From Aurantiacibacter sp. MUD61 (lineage in GTDB: Bacteria > Pseudomonadota > Alphaproteobacteria > Sphingomonadales > Sphingomonadaceae), in NCBI RefSeq assembly GCF_027912455.1, contig NZ_CP115446.1:2441501-2505500 (forward strand): a DNA stretch of 64,000 nt. Direction: 5' to 3'. Positions 54,964 to 63,284 of this stretch are shown piece by piece. How positions within the stretch are numbered: the first letter of the stretch is position 1; every line of letters starts with the position of its first letter. A program made the position numbers and the translations under genes. The notes under the pieces are model-generated. The model saw only the letters and a program-made list of their open reading frames with translations. It ran no database searches and was not told the origin of the DNA.

Positions 54964-55806
54964 GTGACCGAAGCCACCGACCCTCTTTCACCCGGCCTCT
55001 ATATCGTTGCCACCCCGATTGGCAATCTCGGCGATATCACTGTGCGAGCAAGCGAGACGCTGGCGAGATGTGACGGGATCGCCTGTGAAGACACGCGGGT
55101 GACGCAAAAACTGATCCGCCATCTGGGCATCTCCAAGCCGCTATGGCGCTATGACGATCACTCCGCGCCGAATGATCGCGCAAGGCTGGTCGCGTCCATG
55201 CGCGACAGAGCGGTGGCGCTGGTGAGCGATGCAGGCATGCCGCTGGTTTCCGATCCGGGCTATCGGCTTGTGAACGATGCGAAAGAGGCTGGGGTGCCGA
55301 TTACGGTGCTGCCCGGCGCTAATGCTCCATTGGCGGCATTGGCGCTCTCTGGACTACCCAATGATCGTTTCATGTTTGCAGGTTTCCTGCCGCCAAAAGA
55401 GAAGGCACGGCGCGAAGTGCTCGAAGAGCTTGGAGTCGTCCGCACGACGCTGATCTTTTTCGAAACAGCACCTCGACTTGTCAAAAGTCTGTCCGCGACT
55501 GCAGACATTTTTCCAGACCGCGAAGTCGCCGTCGCGCGCGAATTGACCAAGTTATACGAGGAATGCCGCACCGGCAGCGCTGCCGAATTGGCGCAGCATT
55601 ATACGGATCATCCGCCCAAGGGCGAAATCGTCCTTCTGATTGGTCCTCCCATTGAGCAGAGCATGGATGCGGGGGATGTCGACACCATGCTGCGCGATTT
55701 ACTCCGGACCGAGAAGGCCTCGAAAGCCGTGGCGCAAGTCGCCAAGGCCACAGGGCAGGATCGCAAGGAGCTTTACGCCCGCGCGATGGAGTTGAAAGGC
55801 CAGTGA
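54964..55806 (+). CDS. rsmI: 16S rRNA (cytidine-1402-2'-O)-methyltransferase
   Basis: Methylates C1402 in the decoding centre. The 280-residue protein shows the tetrapyrrole-methylase fold (V-A-T-P-I-G-N-L-G-D-I-T, C-E-D-T-R, S-D-A-G-M-P-L-V-S-D-P-G-Y, F-F-E-T-A-P-R) and the RsmI C-terminus. GTG start. It overlaps yraN (GTGA). Confidence 0.96.
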   Translation: MTEATDPLSPGLYIVATPIGNLGDITVRASETLARCDGIACEDTRVTQKLIRHLGISKPLWRYDDHSAPNDRARLVASMRDRAVALVSDAGMPLVSDPGYRLVNDAKEAGVPITVLPGANAPLAALALSGLPNDRFMFAGFLPPKEKARREVLEELGVVRTTLIFFETAPRLVKSLSATADIFPDREVAVARELTKLYEECRTGSAAELAQHYTDHPPKGEIVLLIGPPIEQSMDAGDVDTMLRDLLRTEKASKAVAQVAKATGQDRKELYARAMELKGQ

Positions 55807-56153
55807 AGCGCCAGCTGGCAGAAAAGCGCGGCCGCCAAGGCGAGGGCAGGGCAGCCGCATGGTTGCAGCTCAAAGGCTGGCGCATTCTGGGCAAACGCGT
55901 GCGCACTCCTGCGGGCGAGATCGACCTCATCGCGAAACGCGCCGGAATAGTGGCCTTCGTTGAGGTCAAATGGCGCACGAAGAAAGCCGATCTCGATCAT
56001 GCGATCGACGAATACCGCCTTGCTCGCGTGGCTGCCGCCGTTGAAGCAGTGGCTCACAATTATGCGACAGAGGGTGAGGACATCAGGCTCGATGTAATCC
56101 TGCTTGCACCCGGCTCCATGCCGCGCCACATCGTGAACGCCTGGCAACCCTGA
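55803..56153 (+). CDS. YraN family protein (UPF0102, endonuclease-like)
   Basis: A 116-residue protein with a restriction-endonuclease-like core. G-E-I-D-L-I-A-K-R and F-V-E-V-K-W-R give the E-x-D ... E-x-K pattern of the family. Function is not settled; DNA uptake or repair roles are proposed. Coupled to rsmI and ending nine bases before gshB. Start GTG. Confidence 0.9.
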   Translation: MKRQLAEKRGRQGEGRAAAWLQLKGWRILGKRVRTPAGEIDLIAKRAGIVAFVEVKWRTKKADLDHAIDEYRLARVAAAVEAVAHNYATEGEDIRLDVILLAPGSMPRHIVNAWQP

Positions 56154-56162
56154 GGAACCCGC

Positions 56163-57122
56163 ATGTCATTACGCGTCGCCGTCCAGATGGACCCGCTCGA
56201 AAGCATCAATATCGCCGGGGATTCCAGCTTCGCGCTGATGCTTGCGGCGCAGGCGCGCGGCCATTCGCTGTGGGAATATGACGTCAAGACGTTGAGCTGG
56301 GAGGACGGCAAGGTCTGCGCCTGGGCACGGCCGGTCACCGTTCAGCGGGTGGAGGGAAACCACTTCGACGCTGGCGAGCGCACCAAGCTCGATCTGGCCG
56401 AGGATATCGACGTGATCCTGATGCGGCAGGACCCACCGTTTCACCTCGGCTATATCAGCGCTGCGCTGCTCCTTGATCGGCTCAAAGGCAAGACGCTCGT
56501 CAGCAATGATCCGCGCGAAGTGATCAACGCGCCCGAGAAAATGTACGTGCTCGATTACGCGCATTTCATGCCGCCGACACTGATCACTCGTGTGCTCGAC
56601 GATGTGCGCGATTTCCAGAAGAAGCATGGCGCTGTGGTGGTCAAACCGCTGCACGGCAATGGCGGCAAGGCAATCTTCAAGATCGATGCCGATGGCACCA
56701 ACATTTCGGCCCTGTTCGAAGTGTTCAACCAGACATGGCCCGAACCGCACATGGTGCAGCCATTCCTTCCCGGCGTATCCAAAGGCGACAAGCGGATCGT
56801 GCTAGTGGACGGCGTGGTGGCGGGCGCGATCAACCGCAAGCCGGGCGAGGGCGAGTTTCGCTCCAACCTCGCACAGGGCGGCTCAGCCGAAGCGACCGAA
56901 CTCACCGCGCGCGAGCAGGAAATCTGCGATGCCATGGGGCCAGACCTGAAGCGCCGCGGTCTGACTTTCGTTGGCATCGACGTAATCGGCGGCGAGTGGC
57001 TGACCGAGATCAACGTAACCTCTCCTACCGGCATTGTCGCCATCGACAAATTCAATAACACCGACACCGCCGCGATGATCTGGGACGCATTGGAAGCACG
57101 TCACGCCACGATGACATCGTGA
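56163..57122 (+). CDS. gshB: Glutathione synthetase
   Basis: ATP-grasp ligase joining glycine to gamma-glutamylcysteine. The 319-residue protein starts L-R-V-A-V-Q-M-D-P-L-E-S-I-N and has the substrate segment N-D-P-R-E-V-I-N-A-P-E-K, the ATP loop K-P-L-H-G-N-G-G-K, and the metal-site end E-I-N-V-T-S-P-T-G. Full length. It is followed by a small lipoprotein gene with a GTGA overlap. Confidence 0.96.
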   Translation: MSLRVAVQMDPLESINIAGDSSFALMLAAQARGHSLWEYDVKTLSWEDGKVCAWARPVTVQRVEGNHFDAGERTKLDLAEDIDVILMRQDPPFHLGYISAALLLDRLKGKTLVSNDPREVINAPEKMYVLDYAHFMPPTLITRVLDDVRDFQKKHGAVVVKPLHGNGGKAIFKIDADGTNISALFEVFNQTWPEPHMVQPFLPGVSKGDKRIVLVDGVVAGAINRKPGEGEFRSNLAQGGSAEATELTAREQEICDAMGPDLKRRGLTFVGIDVIGGEWLTEINVTSPTGIVAIDKFNNTDTAAMIWDALEARHATMTS

Positions 57123-57463
57123 AAAGGGCGTTCTGCAGCTCTTTGACATTCATCCTTTTGTTGTCTGGATGTGATCGCGTCGATCCCCTTGCCGTGGTCG
57201 CGCAACCAACCGGGCAGCACAGCTATCATCATTATCTGGTGGGAAACGACAGCCGGATTATTTGCGTCCTGCCTGACGGGGATACGAATTGCAGCGTGGC
57301 GTCGGCCGATGTGATCGTCACCTCGATTGAAAATGTGGATGACGTGCAACCGAACTGGGCGGCGCAAGACAAATTGGAAATAAGGGTGAGAAGTGGGGTC
57401 GTCGAACAAAGACGTACTGCGTCAACTGACGGTTCCATACGTATCGTTGTGAGGGAGAACTGA
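57119..57463 (+). CDS. Small lipoprotein coupled to gshB
   Basis: A 114-residue product with a lipoprotein signal ending in the lipobox L-L-S-G-C (C18). The rest is a short beta-rich domain with two more cysteines (R-I-I-C-V-L and T-N-C-S-V-A), possibly disulfide-bonded. GTG start overlaps the gshB stop (GTGA). No family recognised; composition is a little less GC-rich than the neighbours. Confidence 0.68.
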   Translation: MKRAFCSSLTFILLLSGCDRVDPLAVVAQPTGQHSYHHYLVGNDSRIICVLPDGDTNCSVASADVIVTSIENVDDVQPNWAAQDKLEIRVRSGVVEQRRTASTDGSIRIVVREN

Positions 57464-57488
57464 TCGGCTTCCTGCGCGTTGGTCACCC

Positions 57489-58103
57489 ATGCACGAGCTC
57501 GTCATCGATCTGATTGCCCGGAGCGGCTATTTCGGCATCTTCCTGCTGATGGTGCTGGAAAACGTCATTCCACCCGTGCCCAGCGAAGTCATCATGGGCA
57601 TCGGCGGTTTGCTGGTCGATCGCGGAGACATGGAATTCTGGCCACTTTTGCTGATCGGCACGACCGGCACAGTCGTTGGCAATTACTTCTGGTATTGGTT
57701 GGGCGATAAATATGGTTACGAACGGCTCGAGCCCTTCGTCGACAAATGGGGCCGCTGGCTGACCGTCGATTGGGAACACATCGCCAAAGCGCAGGTGTTC
57801 TTCGCCCAACGCGGACATTGGGTTGTCTTCGCTTTGCGCTTCAGCCCGTTTCTCCGCACGATCATCTCGCTCCCTGCGGGACTGGTCCACATGCCCAAGT
57901 GGAAATTTATCAGCTTTACCTTCGCCGGATCGCTGATCTGGAACGCGGCCCTGATCGGCGGCGGCGCGTGGCTGGGAAGCCAGCTGCGCGAGTCACAGGA
58001 CGTGCTGGGATGGATCATTATCGGCCTGATTGTCCTGACAATCGTCGGCTATGTCTGGCGCGTGATGACCTGGGTTCCGCGAGCAGAGCGGGACGAGAGT
58101 TAA
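57489..58103 (+). CDS. DedA family membrane protein
   Basis: A 204-residue inner-membrane protein of the DedA/VTT superfamily, whose members flip undecaprenyl phosphate or other polyprenyl/phospholipids. The characteristic pair is visible: E-N-V-I-P-P-V-P-S-E near residue 25, and F-A-L-R-F-S-P-F-L-R-T near residue 118, followed by P-A-G. Re-entrant helices are expected around them. Four-base tail-to-tail overlap with xerC. Confidence 0.93.
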   Translation: MHELVIDLIARSGYFGIFLLMVLENVIPPVPSEVIMGIGGLLVDRGDMEFWPLLLIGTTGTVVGNYFWYWLGDKYGYERLEPFVDKWGRWLTVDWEHIAKAQVFFAQRGHWVVFALRFSPFLRTIISLPAGLVHMPKWKFISFTFAGSLIWNAALIGGGAWLGSQLRESQDVLGWIIIGLIVLTIVGYVWRVMTWVPRAERDES

Positions 58104-58999
58104 TCGCTCTCGCGCGGATGGGCTGAGCGATAGGCATCGAGCATCTTGGCCGCGTCGACCTTCGTATAGATTTGCGTAGAGCCAAGGCTCGCGTGGCCGA
58201 GCAATTCCTGAAGGCTCCTGAGGTCAGCTCCCGATCCCAGGAGATGCGTTGCGAAGCTATGCCGCAAGGCGTGGGGCGTCGCAGTGTCTGGGAGGCCGAG
58301 CCCTTTGCGGGCGCGCGCCATCGCCTTTTGCACCATGCCCTGGCTCAGCGCACCGCCTTTGACGCCGCGAAAGAGCGGTCCATTATCGACTAGATCGAAC
58401 GGGCATTCGCGGGCGTATTTCTCCACCTCGTCACGCACGATGGGGAGCAATGGCACGACGCGCTGCTTGTTGCCCTTGCCGGTGACCACCAGCGTTTCAC
58501 CCAGCGGCAGATCGCTCCCCTGCAGCGAAAGAGCCTCGGCAATCCGCAATCCGGCACCATACATCAGCAGCAGCACGGCGGCATCGCGAAAACCCGTCCA
58601 GCCATCCTCCGCCATATCGGCAACGGTTTCGACCATTGCCGTCGCTTCATCGGGAGTTACGGGACGCGGCAGACCCTTCTTGATACGCGGGCCACGAATG
58701 CGGGGGGCAGTGCCGGGATCGGCACCCACCTGCTCGCGTGCATAGGCGACGAAGCTCTTGAGCGCCGACAATTCGCGGGCAGCAGAAACGTTGCCGAGGC
58801 CTTCGGCTCTCCTGCTCGCCAACTGACCGCGCAAATCCCGCGTGGTGAGCGTGGCGACGCCGTCCCAATCGTTAAGTTGCAAGCGTCCGGTCAGCCGCGC
58901 CGCTGCGCTGACATAGGCGCGGACCGTATGCGGAGATTTACGCTGTGCGACCGCAAGATGCGCGCGCCATTCCTCGATCAGGTCCGGCGCGTCGCTCAT
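58100..58999 (-). CDS. xerC: Tyrosine recombinase XerC
   Basis: Resolves chromosome dimers at dif with XerD. The 299-residue protein has an N-terminal SAM-like core-binding domain (about 1-95) and a catalytic domain with R (G-A-G-L-R-I-A-E), K (V-T-G-K-G-N-K), H-x-x-R (H-A-L-R-H-S-F), H (L-G-H-A-S-L) and the nucleophile Y (T-Q-I-Y-T-K). It is coupled to hemW (ATGA). There is no mobile-element context, so it is the housekeeping enzyme. Confidence 0.94.
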   Translation of the reverse strand: MSDAPDLIEEWRAHLAVAQRKSPHTVRAYVSAAARLTGRLQLNDWDGVATLTTRDLRGQLASRRAEGLGNVSAARELSALKSFVAYAREQVGADPGTAPRIRGPRIKKGLPRPVTPDEATAMVETVADMAEDGWTGFRDAAVLLLMYGAGLRIAEALSLQGSDLPLGETLVVTGKGNKQRVVPLLPIVRDEVEKYARECPFDLVDNGPLFRGVKGGALSQGMVQKAMARARKGLGLPDTATPHALRHSFATHLLGSGADLRSLQELLGHASLGSTQIYTKVDAAKMLDAYRSAHPRESD

Positions 59000-60147
59000 G
59001 CCGCTACCAGATCGTCCGCGACGATCCGCGCGAGCAACGCATCGAGGACGATCATCCCGTCCATCGTCACCCTGATCCGCTCACCATCGCGCTTGAGGTA
59101 TTCGAGCTTCTGATATTTTGCGATCTCATCCTGATTGACGAGAGCGTCCACGCTTAGACCGAACCGGGCCGAAAGCTCTGAAAGATCCACACCTTCGGCA
59201 AGTCGCAGCCCCATCAGCAAAGCTTCGGAAGCCTGCTCACGAACACCAAGCGCGCGCTCCTCCTGCAACCCGCTGGCATTGCGCGATATGGCGGACAGAA
59301 AATTCTCCGGCTTGCGGTGGCGCGTCGTGGCAAAACCGCCGCGCCGCCCATGTGCGCCGGGCCCGATGCCGACATAGTCCTGGTAGCGCCAATAGGTGAG
59401 GTTGTGCTGGCTTTCTTCACCCGGCCGCGCGTGATTGCTGATCTCATAAGCCGGAAGGCCTGCATCGCTGAGGACTTCGCCTGTCAGGATGAACAGGTCG
59501 GCAGCCTCGTCATCATCCAGCGGAGTGAATTCACCGCGCCGTACCATGGTCGCAAAACGCGTATTGGGTTCGATTGTGAGTTGGTAAACCGAGAGGTGCC
59601 CGGTTCCCAAATCGAGCGCCTTGCAGAGCTCGTAGTTCCATGTGTGATGATTGTGGCCGGGAAGGGCATAAATCAGGTCAAAGCTGACGCGGTCGAAGGC
59701 CTTCTGTGCCGTCTGGAGCGCTTCAAGCCCCTCCTCGGCGCTGTGCATTCGCCCCAGGAATTGCAGCGATTCATCACGAAGAGACTGCACACCGAGCGAC
59801 ACGCGATTGACGCCAGCAGCCGCAATGTCGGCAAAATTCGCGGCCTCTACCGAAGACGGGTTCGCCTCCAGCGTAATCTCGATATCGTCCTCATATCCCC
59901 AGAGCTTTTCCGCTTCTGATAGCAGCGCATCGACAAGGGCAGGCGGCATCAGCGAAGGCGTGCCACCGCCGAAGAAGATCGACCGCAGCTTTTCTCCGCC
60001 AGCAAGCGCGGCCTCATGCCGCATGTCTGCCAGCAGCGCATCGCGCCAGACGGTGTGATCGACCTGCTCCCGGACATGCGAGTTGAAATCGCAATAGGGG
60101 CACTTTGAGACACAAAACGGCCAGTGAATGTAGAGTGCGCGCGCCAT
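58996..60147 (-). CDS. hemW: Radical SAM haem chaperone HemW
   Basis: A 383-residue radical SAM protein that binds haem and delivers it to client proteins; formerly annotated as an oxygen-independent coproporphyrinogen oxidase. The [4Fe-4S] motif C-V-S-K-C-P-Y-C with C-x3-C-x2-C is at about residues 12-19, then G-G-G-T-P-S. The extra N-terminal cysteine pattern of HemN is absent. It sits between rdgB and xerC on the same strand. Confidence 0.93.
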   Translation of the reverse strand: MARALYIHWPFCVSKCPYCDFNSHVREQVDHTVWRDALLADMRHEAALAGGEKLRSIFFGGGTPSLMPPALVDALLSEAEKLWGYEDDIEITLEANPSSVEAANFADIAAAGVNRVSLGVQSLRDESLQFLGRMHSAEEGLEALQTAQKAFDRVSFDLIYALPGHNHHTWNYELCKALDLGTGHLSVYQLTIEPNTRFATMVRRGEFTPLDDDEAADLFILTGEVLSDAGLPAYEISNHARPGEESQHNLTYWRYQDYVGIGPGAHGRRGGFATTRHRKPENFLSAISRNASGLQEERALGVREQASEALLMGLRLAEGVDLSELSARFGLSVDALVNQDEIAKYQKLEYLKRDGERIRVTMDGMIVLDALLARIVADDLVAA

Positions 60148-60159
60148 CAGGCAGCGATA

Positions 60160-60789
60160 CTAGCTGCCGAACTGGTCCGCGACCAGTTTCGCAAAGGCGT
60201 CGGCGCGGTGGCTCATCGCGTGCTTCTGCTCAGGCTCCAGCTCGGCAAACGTCTGCTCGTGGCCCTTGGGCACGAAAACCGGATCATAGCCGAAGCCGAG
60301 CGTCCCACGCGGAGGCCACGTCAGATCGCCATCGACGCGGCCTTCATAAACCGCATGCTCGCCATCGGGCCAAGCGAGCGCAAGCACGCAGGAAAACCAC
60401 GCATCGCGCGGCGTATCGGCACCCTTTGCCTGAAGCAGCCCTTCGACCTTGCCCATCGCCATGTACCAGTCACGGCCCGGCTCGCCTTCGAACCACTGCC
60501 GCTCGGCCCAATCGGCGGTGTAGACACCAGGACGGCCATCGAGGGCTTCAACCGACAGACCACTATCATCGGCCAGCGCCGGTAGTCCCGCAGCCTCCGC
60601 CGCTGCACGTGCCTTGATGAGGGCATTGGCGACGAAGGTCTTGCCGGTTTCCGGTGGCTCCGGCAGCCCGAGCGATCCGGCGGAAATACATTCCAGCCCA
60701 AAAGGCGCGAGGAGGGCGGAAATCTCCTTCAGCTTGCCCGCATTATGCGTGGCAATCACCAGTTTTCCGCCTCCAAGCTTGCGGCTCAT
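60160..60789 (-). CDS. rdgB: XTP/dITP diphosphatase
   Basis: Removes deaminated purine nucleotides (XTP, dITP) from the pool. The 209-residue HAM1/RdgB protein shows [10 protein letters not shown] (12-21), the acidic pocket [20 protein letters not shown], and S-H-R near the end. It is coupled to rph (ATGA) and followed by hemW after a short gap. Confidence 0.95.
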   Translation of the reverse strand: MSRKLGGGKLVIATHNAGKLKEISALLAPFGLECISAGSLGLPEPPETGKTFVANALIKARAAAEAAGLPALADDSGLSVEALDGRPGVYTADWAERQWFEGEPGRDWYMAMGKVEGLLQAKGADTPRDAWFSCVLALAWPDGEHAVYEGRVDGDLTWPPRGTLGFGYDPVFVPKGHEQTFAELEPEQKHAMSHRADAFAKLVADQFGS

Positions 60790-61499
60790 TTCACTGCCTC
60801 ATCCTGTGCCTTGAAGATTTCGTCGCAACCCATCTGGGCGAGACGGAGCAGTCGCAGAAGACCTTCCTCATCATATGTCGCGCCTTCTGCCGTGGCTTGC
60901 ACTTCAGCGATCTGGCCGCCTTCGATCAGCACGAAATTGGCATCGGCATCAGCATTGGAATCCTCGGCATAGTCGAGATCGGAAACCGGCGTGCCCTGAT
61001 AGATGCCGCAGGAAATCGCGGCGATCTTGGCGGTAATCGGGTCTTCCTTGATCGCACCTTCTGCGAGCAGCTTGTTCACTGCGAGGCGAAGGGCGACCCA
61101 TGCCCCGGAGATCGATGCTGTACGCGTGCCCCCATCGGCCTGGATGACATCACAATCCAAAGTGATCTGGCGTTCACCGAGCTTTTCCAGATCGACCACT
61201 GCACGAAGGCTCCGGCCAATCAGGCGCTGGATTTCCTGCGTCCGGCCGCTCTGCTTGCCACGTGCGGCTTCGCGCGAGCCACGCGTGTGGGTGGCGCGCG
61301 GAAGCATGGAGTACTCACCGGTCACCCAGCCAGTACCCTTGTTGCGCATCCACGGCGGGACGCTCTTTTCGACACTGGCCGTGCACAGGACGCGCGTATC
61401 GCCAAAGCTGATCAGGCAGCTACCCTCGGCGTGCTTGGTAAAGCCGGTTTCAATCGTAATGGCGCGCATTTCATCAGGCGCGCGGCCGGAAGGTCGCAT
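60786..61499 (-). CDS. rph: Ribonuclease PH
   Basis: A phosphorolytic 3'-5' exonuclease that trims tRNA 3' ends. The 237-residue protein starts [12 protein letters not shown] and shows [28 protein letters not shown] and the [13 protein letters not shown] catalytic region. The start at 61499 has GGAG upstream; an ATG 12 bases earlier is less likely. It diverges from hrcA. Confidence 0.96.
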   Translation of the reverse strand: MRPSGRAPDEMRAITIETGFTKHAEGSCLISFGDTRVLCTASVEKSVPPWMRNKGTGWVTGEYSMLPRATHTRGSREAARGKQSGRTQEIQRLIGRSLRAVVDLEKLGERQITLDCDVIQADGGTRTASISGAWVALRLAVNKLLAEGAIKEDPITAKIAAISCGIYQGTPVSDLDYAEDSNADADANFVLIEGGQIAEVQATAEGATYDEEGLLRLLRLAQMGCDEIFKAQDEAVK

Positions 61500-61526
61500 G
61501 AGAATCTCCAAAAGTTTGCGAAGCGA

Positions 61527-61547
61527 GCCCTAGCGACTAGATAGGGC
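61527..61547. promoter_or_regulatory. Inverted repeat with nine-base spacer upstream of hrcA
   Basis: GCCCTA-N9-TAGGGC, seven bases before the hrcA start and between divergent rph and hrcA. The spacing equals that of CIRCE, but the arms do not match TTAGCACTC. It could be an operator or a leader hairpin. Confidence 0.4.
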
Positions 61548-61553
61548 CGTGTC

Positions 61554-62597
61554 ATGACTTCCCCGCCAATCTCAGAAATTACGGACCGTGCCCGCGATAT
61601 TTTCCGTCTCGTCGTGGAGGATTATCTGGCGAGCGGCCAGCCGGTGGGCTCGAAAGCGCTGGCGCAGCATGACGGTGTCAATCTTTCGCCCGCATCGATC
61701 CGCTCTGTCCTGAGCGAGCTGGAGCAACTTGGCCTCCTCGCCGCGCCGCATACCAGCGCCGGGCGGATGCCAACGACGCATGGCCTGCGGATGTTCGTCG
61801 ATGGCATCATGCAGGTTGCCGAGCCCAGCGCCGAAGAGCGCGCTGCCATCGAGAAGCAGTTGGCGCAGCCCGGGCCGATCGAGGAAGCGCTCGAGAAAAC
61901 CAGCTCTATTCTGTCGGACATCTCCGGGGCCGCCGGGATGGTCATGGTGCCCAAGCGTGAACCGCGTCTGGCGCAAATGCGGCTCGTTTCGCTCGATGCG
62001 CGTCGCGCGCTTGCGGTGCTGGTGGGCGAGGACGGCCAGGTCGAAAACCGCGTGCTCGATATCGGTTCGGCGGTCTCTGCCAGCAGTCTTGAAGAGGCAA
62101 GCAACTATATCTCCGCGCATCTCGCCGGTCGCACACTCGCAGAATCCGCAGCGGCGATGCAGCAGGAAATCCGTTCCGGCAAAAGCGCGCTCGATGAAGC
62201 GTCGGCCAGCCTCGTCGAAGCGGGGATCGCGGTGTGGAGCGAAGACAGCGCCAATCGGCCCGTTCTGATTGTTCGCGGTCAGGCGAATTTGCTCGATGAG
62301 AGCGCGCTTGGCGATCTCGACCGCGTACGGCAATTGCTAGATGACCTCGAAAACAAGCAGTCTATCGCAGAACTTCTCAATTCTGCGAGGGAAGCGCAGT
62401 CCGCGCGAATCTTCATCGGATCGGAAAACCGGCTTTTCGCCCTTTCCGGTTCCAGCGTCATCGCTTCACCCTATCGCGATCGCGACGGCAAAGTGGTGGG
62501 AGTTCTGGGTGTCATCGGGCCTACGCGGTTGAATTATGCGCGCGTCGTTCCCATCGTGGATTTCACCGCCCGATCGCTGGGCAAGAGAATCGGTTAG
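61554..62597 (+). CDS. hrcA: Heat-inducible transcription repressor HrcA
   Basis: Represses groESL and related operons through CIRCE; GroEL keeps it active. The 347-residue protein has an N-terminal winged helix (about 10-80; S-P-A-S-I-R-S-V-L-S-E-L-E-Q-L-G), a dimerisation domain and a GAF-like C-terminal domain (about 200-340). It is followed by grpE after nine bases, the usual alphaproteobacterial arrangement. Confidence 0.95.
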   Translation: MTSPPISEITDRARDIFRLVVEDYLASGQPVGSKALAQHDGVNLSPASIRSVLSELEQLGLLAAPHTSAGRMPTTHGLRMFVDGIMQVAEPSAEERAAIEKQLAQPGPIEEALEKTSSILSDISGAAGMVMVPKREPRLAQMRLVSLDARRALAVLVGEDGQVENRVLDIGSAVSASSLEEASNYISAHLAGRTLAESAAAMQQEIRSGKSALDEASASLVEAGIAVWSEDSANRPVLIVRGQANLLDESALGDLDRVRQLLDDLENKQSIAELLNSAREAQSARIFIGSENRLFALSGSSVIASPYRDRDGKVVGVLGVIGPTRLNYARVVPIVDFTARSLGKRIG

Positions 62598-62606
62598 CAA
62601 GGCACA

Positions 62607-63209
62607 ATGACAGACAACGACAACGCGAAGAACGGCAAACATCATGACGAAGCGGTCGAAAAGGAACTGGAGGGCGTGCCCGAAGAGTTCCTGTCGGATG
62701 ACGACGACGCTGATGATGACGAAGCTGAGGGCAGCATTGCCGATGCGCTGGCTGCACTGAAAGCCGATCTGGAGGCGGCCAAGCAGGATGTGCTCTACGC
62801 AAAGGCCGAAGCGCAAAATGTGCGCCGCCGTTCGGAGAAGGAAGTTTCCGATGCGCGCAATTATGCCGCCACCGGTTTCGCGCGCGATATTCTCAGCGTT
62901 GCTGACAATCTCGGCCGCGCGATCGATGCCGTGCCGAAGCAATTGCGCGAAGACGACAAGTTCAAAGGTCTGGTAGCCGGTATCGAAGCAACCATGCGAG
63001 AGCTGGACAAGGCCTTTGCCAATCACGGTATCAGCCGCATCGCGGCGATGGGCCTTCCGCTCGATCCCAACCAGCATCAGGCGATGCTGGAAGTACCAAC
63101 CGACGACGCCGAGCCGGGCACGATCGTTCAGGAAATGCAGGCCGGATACATGATCCGCGACCGCCTGCTTCGTCCAAGCATGGTCGGGGTGGCGAAGAAG
63201 CCGGACTGA
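62607..63209 (+). CDS. grpE: Nucleotide exchange factor GrpE
   Basis: Exchanges ADP for ATP on DnaK. The 200-residue protein has an acidic, disordered N-terminus (about 1-45, D/E-rich), a long coiled-coil helix (about 50-100; A-D-A-L-A-A-L-K-A-D-L-E-A-A-K) and the beta-domain signature L-D-P-N-Q-H-Q-A-M-L-E near 155-165. It ends an hrcA-grpE operon with a strong terminator. Confidence 0.96.
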   Translation: MTDNDNAKNGKHHDEAVEKELEGVPEEFLSDDDDADDDEAEGSIADALAALKADLEAAKQDVLYAKAEAQNVRRRSEKEVSDARNYAATGFARDILSVADNLGRAIDAVPKQLREDDKFKGLVAGIEATMRELDKAFANHGISRIAAMGLPLDPNQHQAMLEVPTDDAEPGTIVQEMQAGYMIRDRLLRPSMVGVAKKPD

Positions 63210-63228
63210 TTCCATCATATTAGCAAGC

Positions 63229-63265
63229 AAAAAGGGCGGCTCTCCCTTTGGAGGCCGCCCTTTTT
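63229..63265. terminator. Strong intrinsic terminator after grpE
   Basis: AAAAAGGGCGGC ... GCCGCCCTTTTT with a U-run on both strands. It serves grpE and the convergent gene beyond. Confidence 0.9.
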
Positions 63266-63284
63266 GTATCGGTGAGACTTGCGC

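Noticed and set aside
58100..58999. Mobile-element integrase next to an island
   Set aside because: The protein is a standard XerC in a conserved hemW-rdgB-rph neighbourhood, with no att repeats or cargo.
61527..61547. CIRCE operator before hrcA
   Set aside because: Only the spacer length matches; the arms GCCCTA/TAGGGC differ from TTAGCACTC/GAGTGCTAA.
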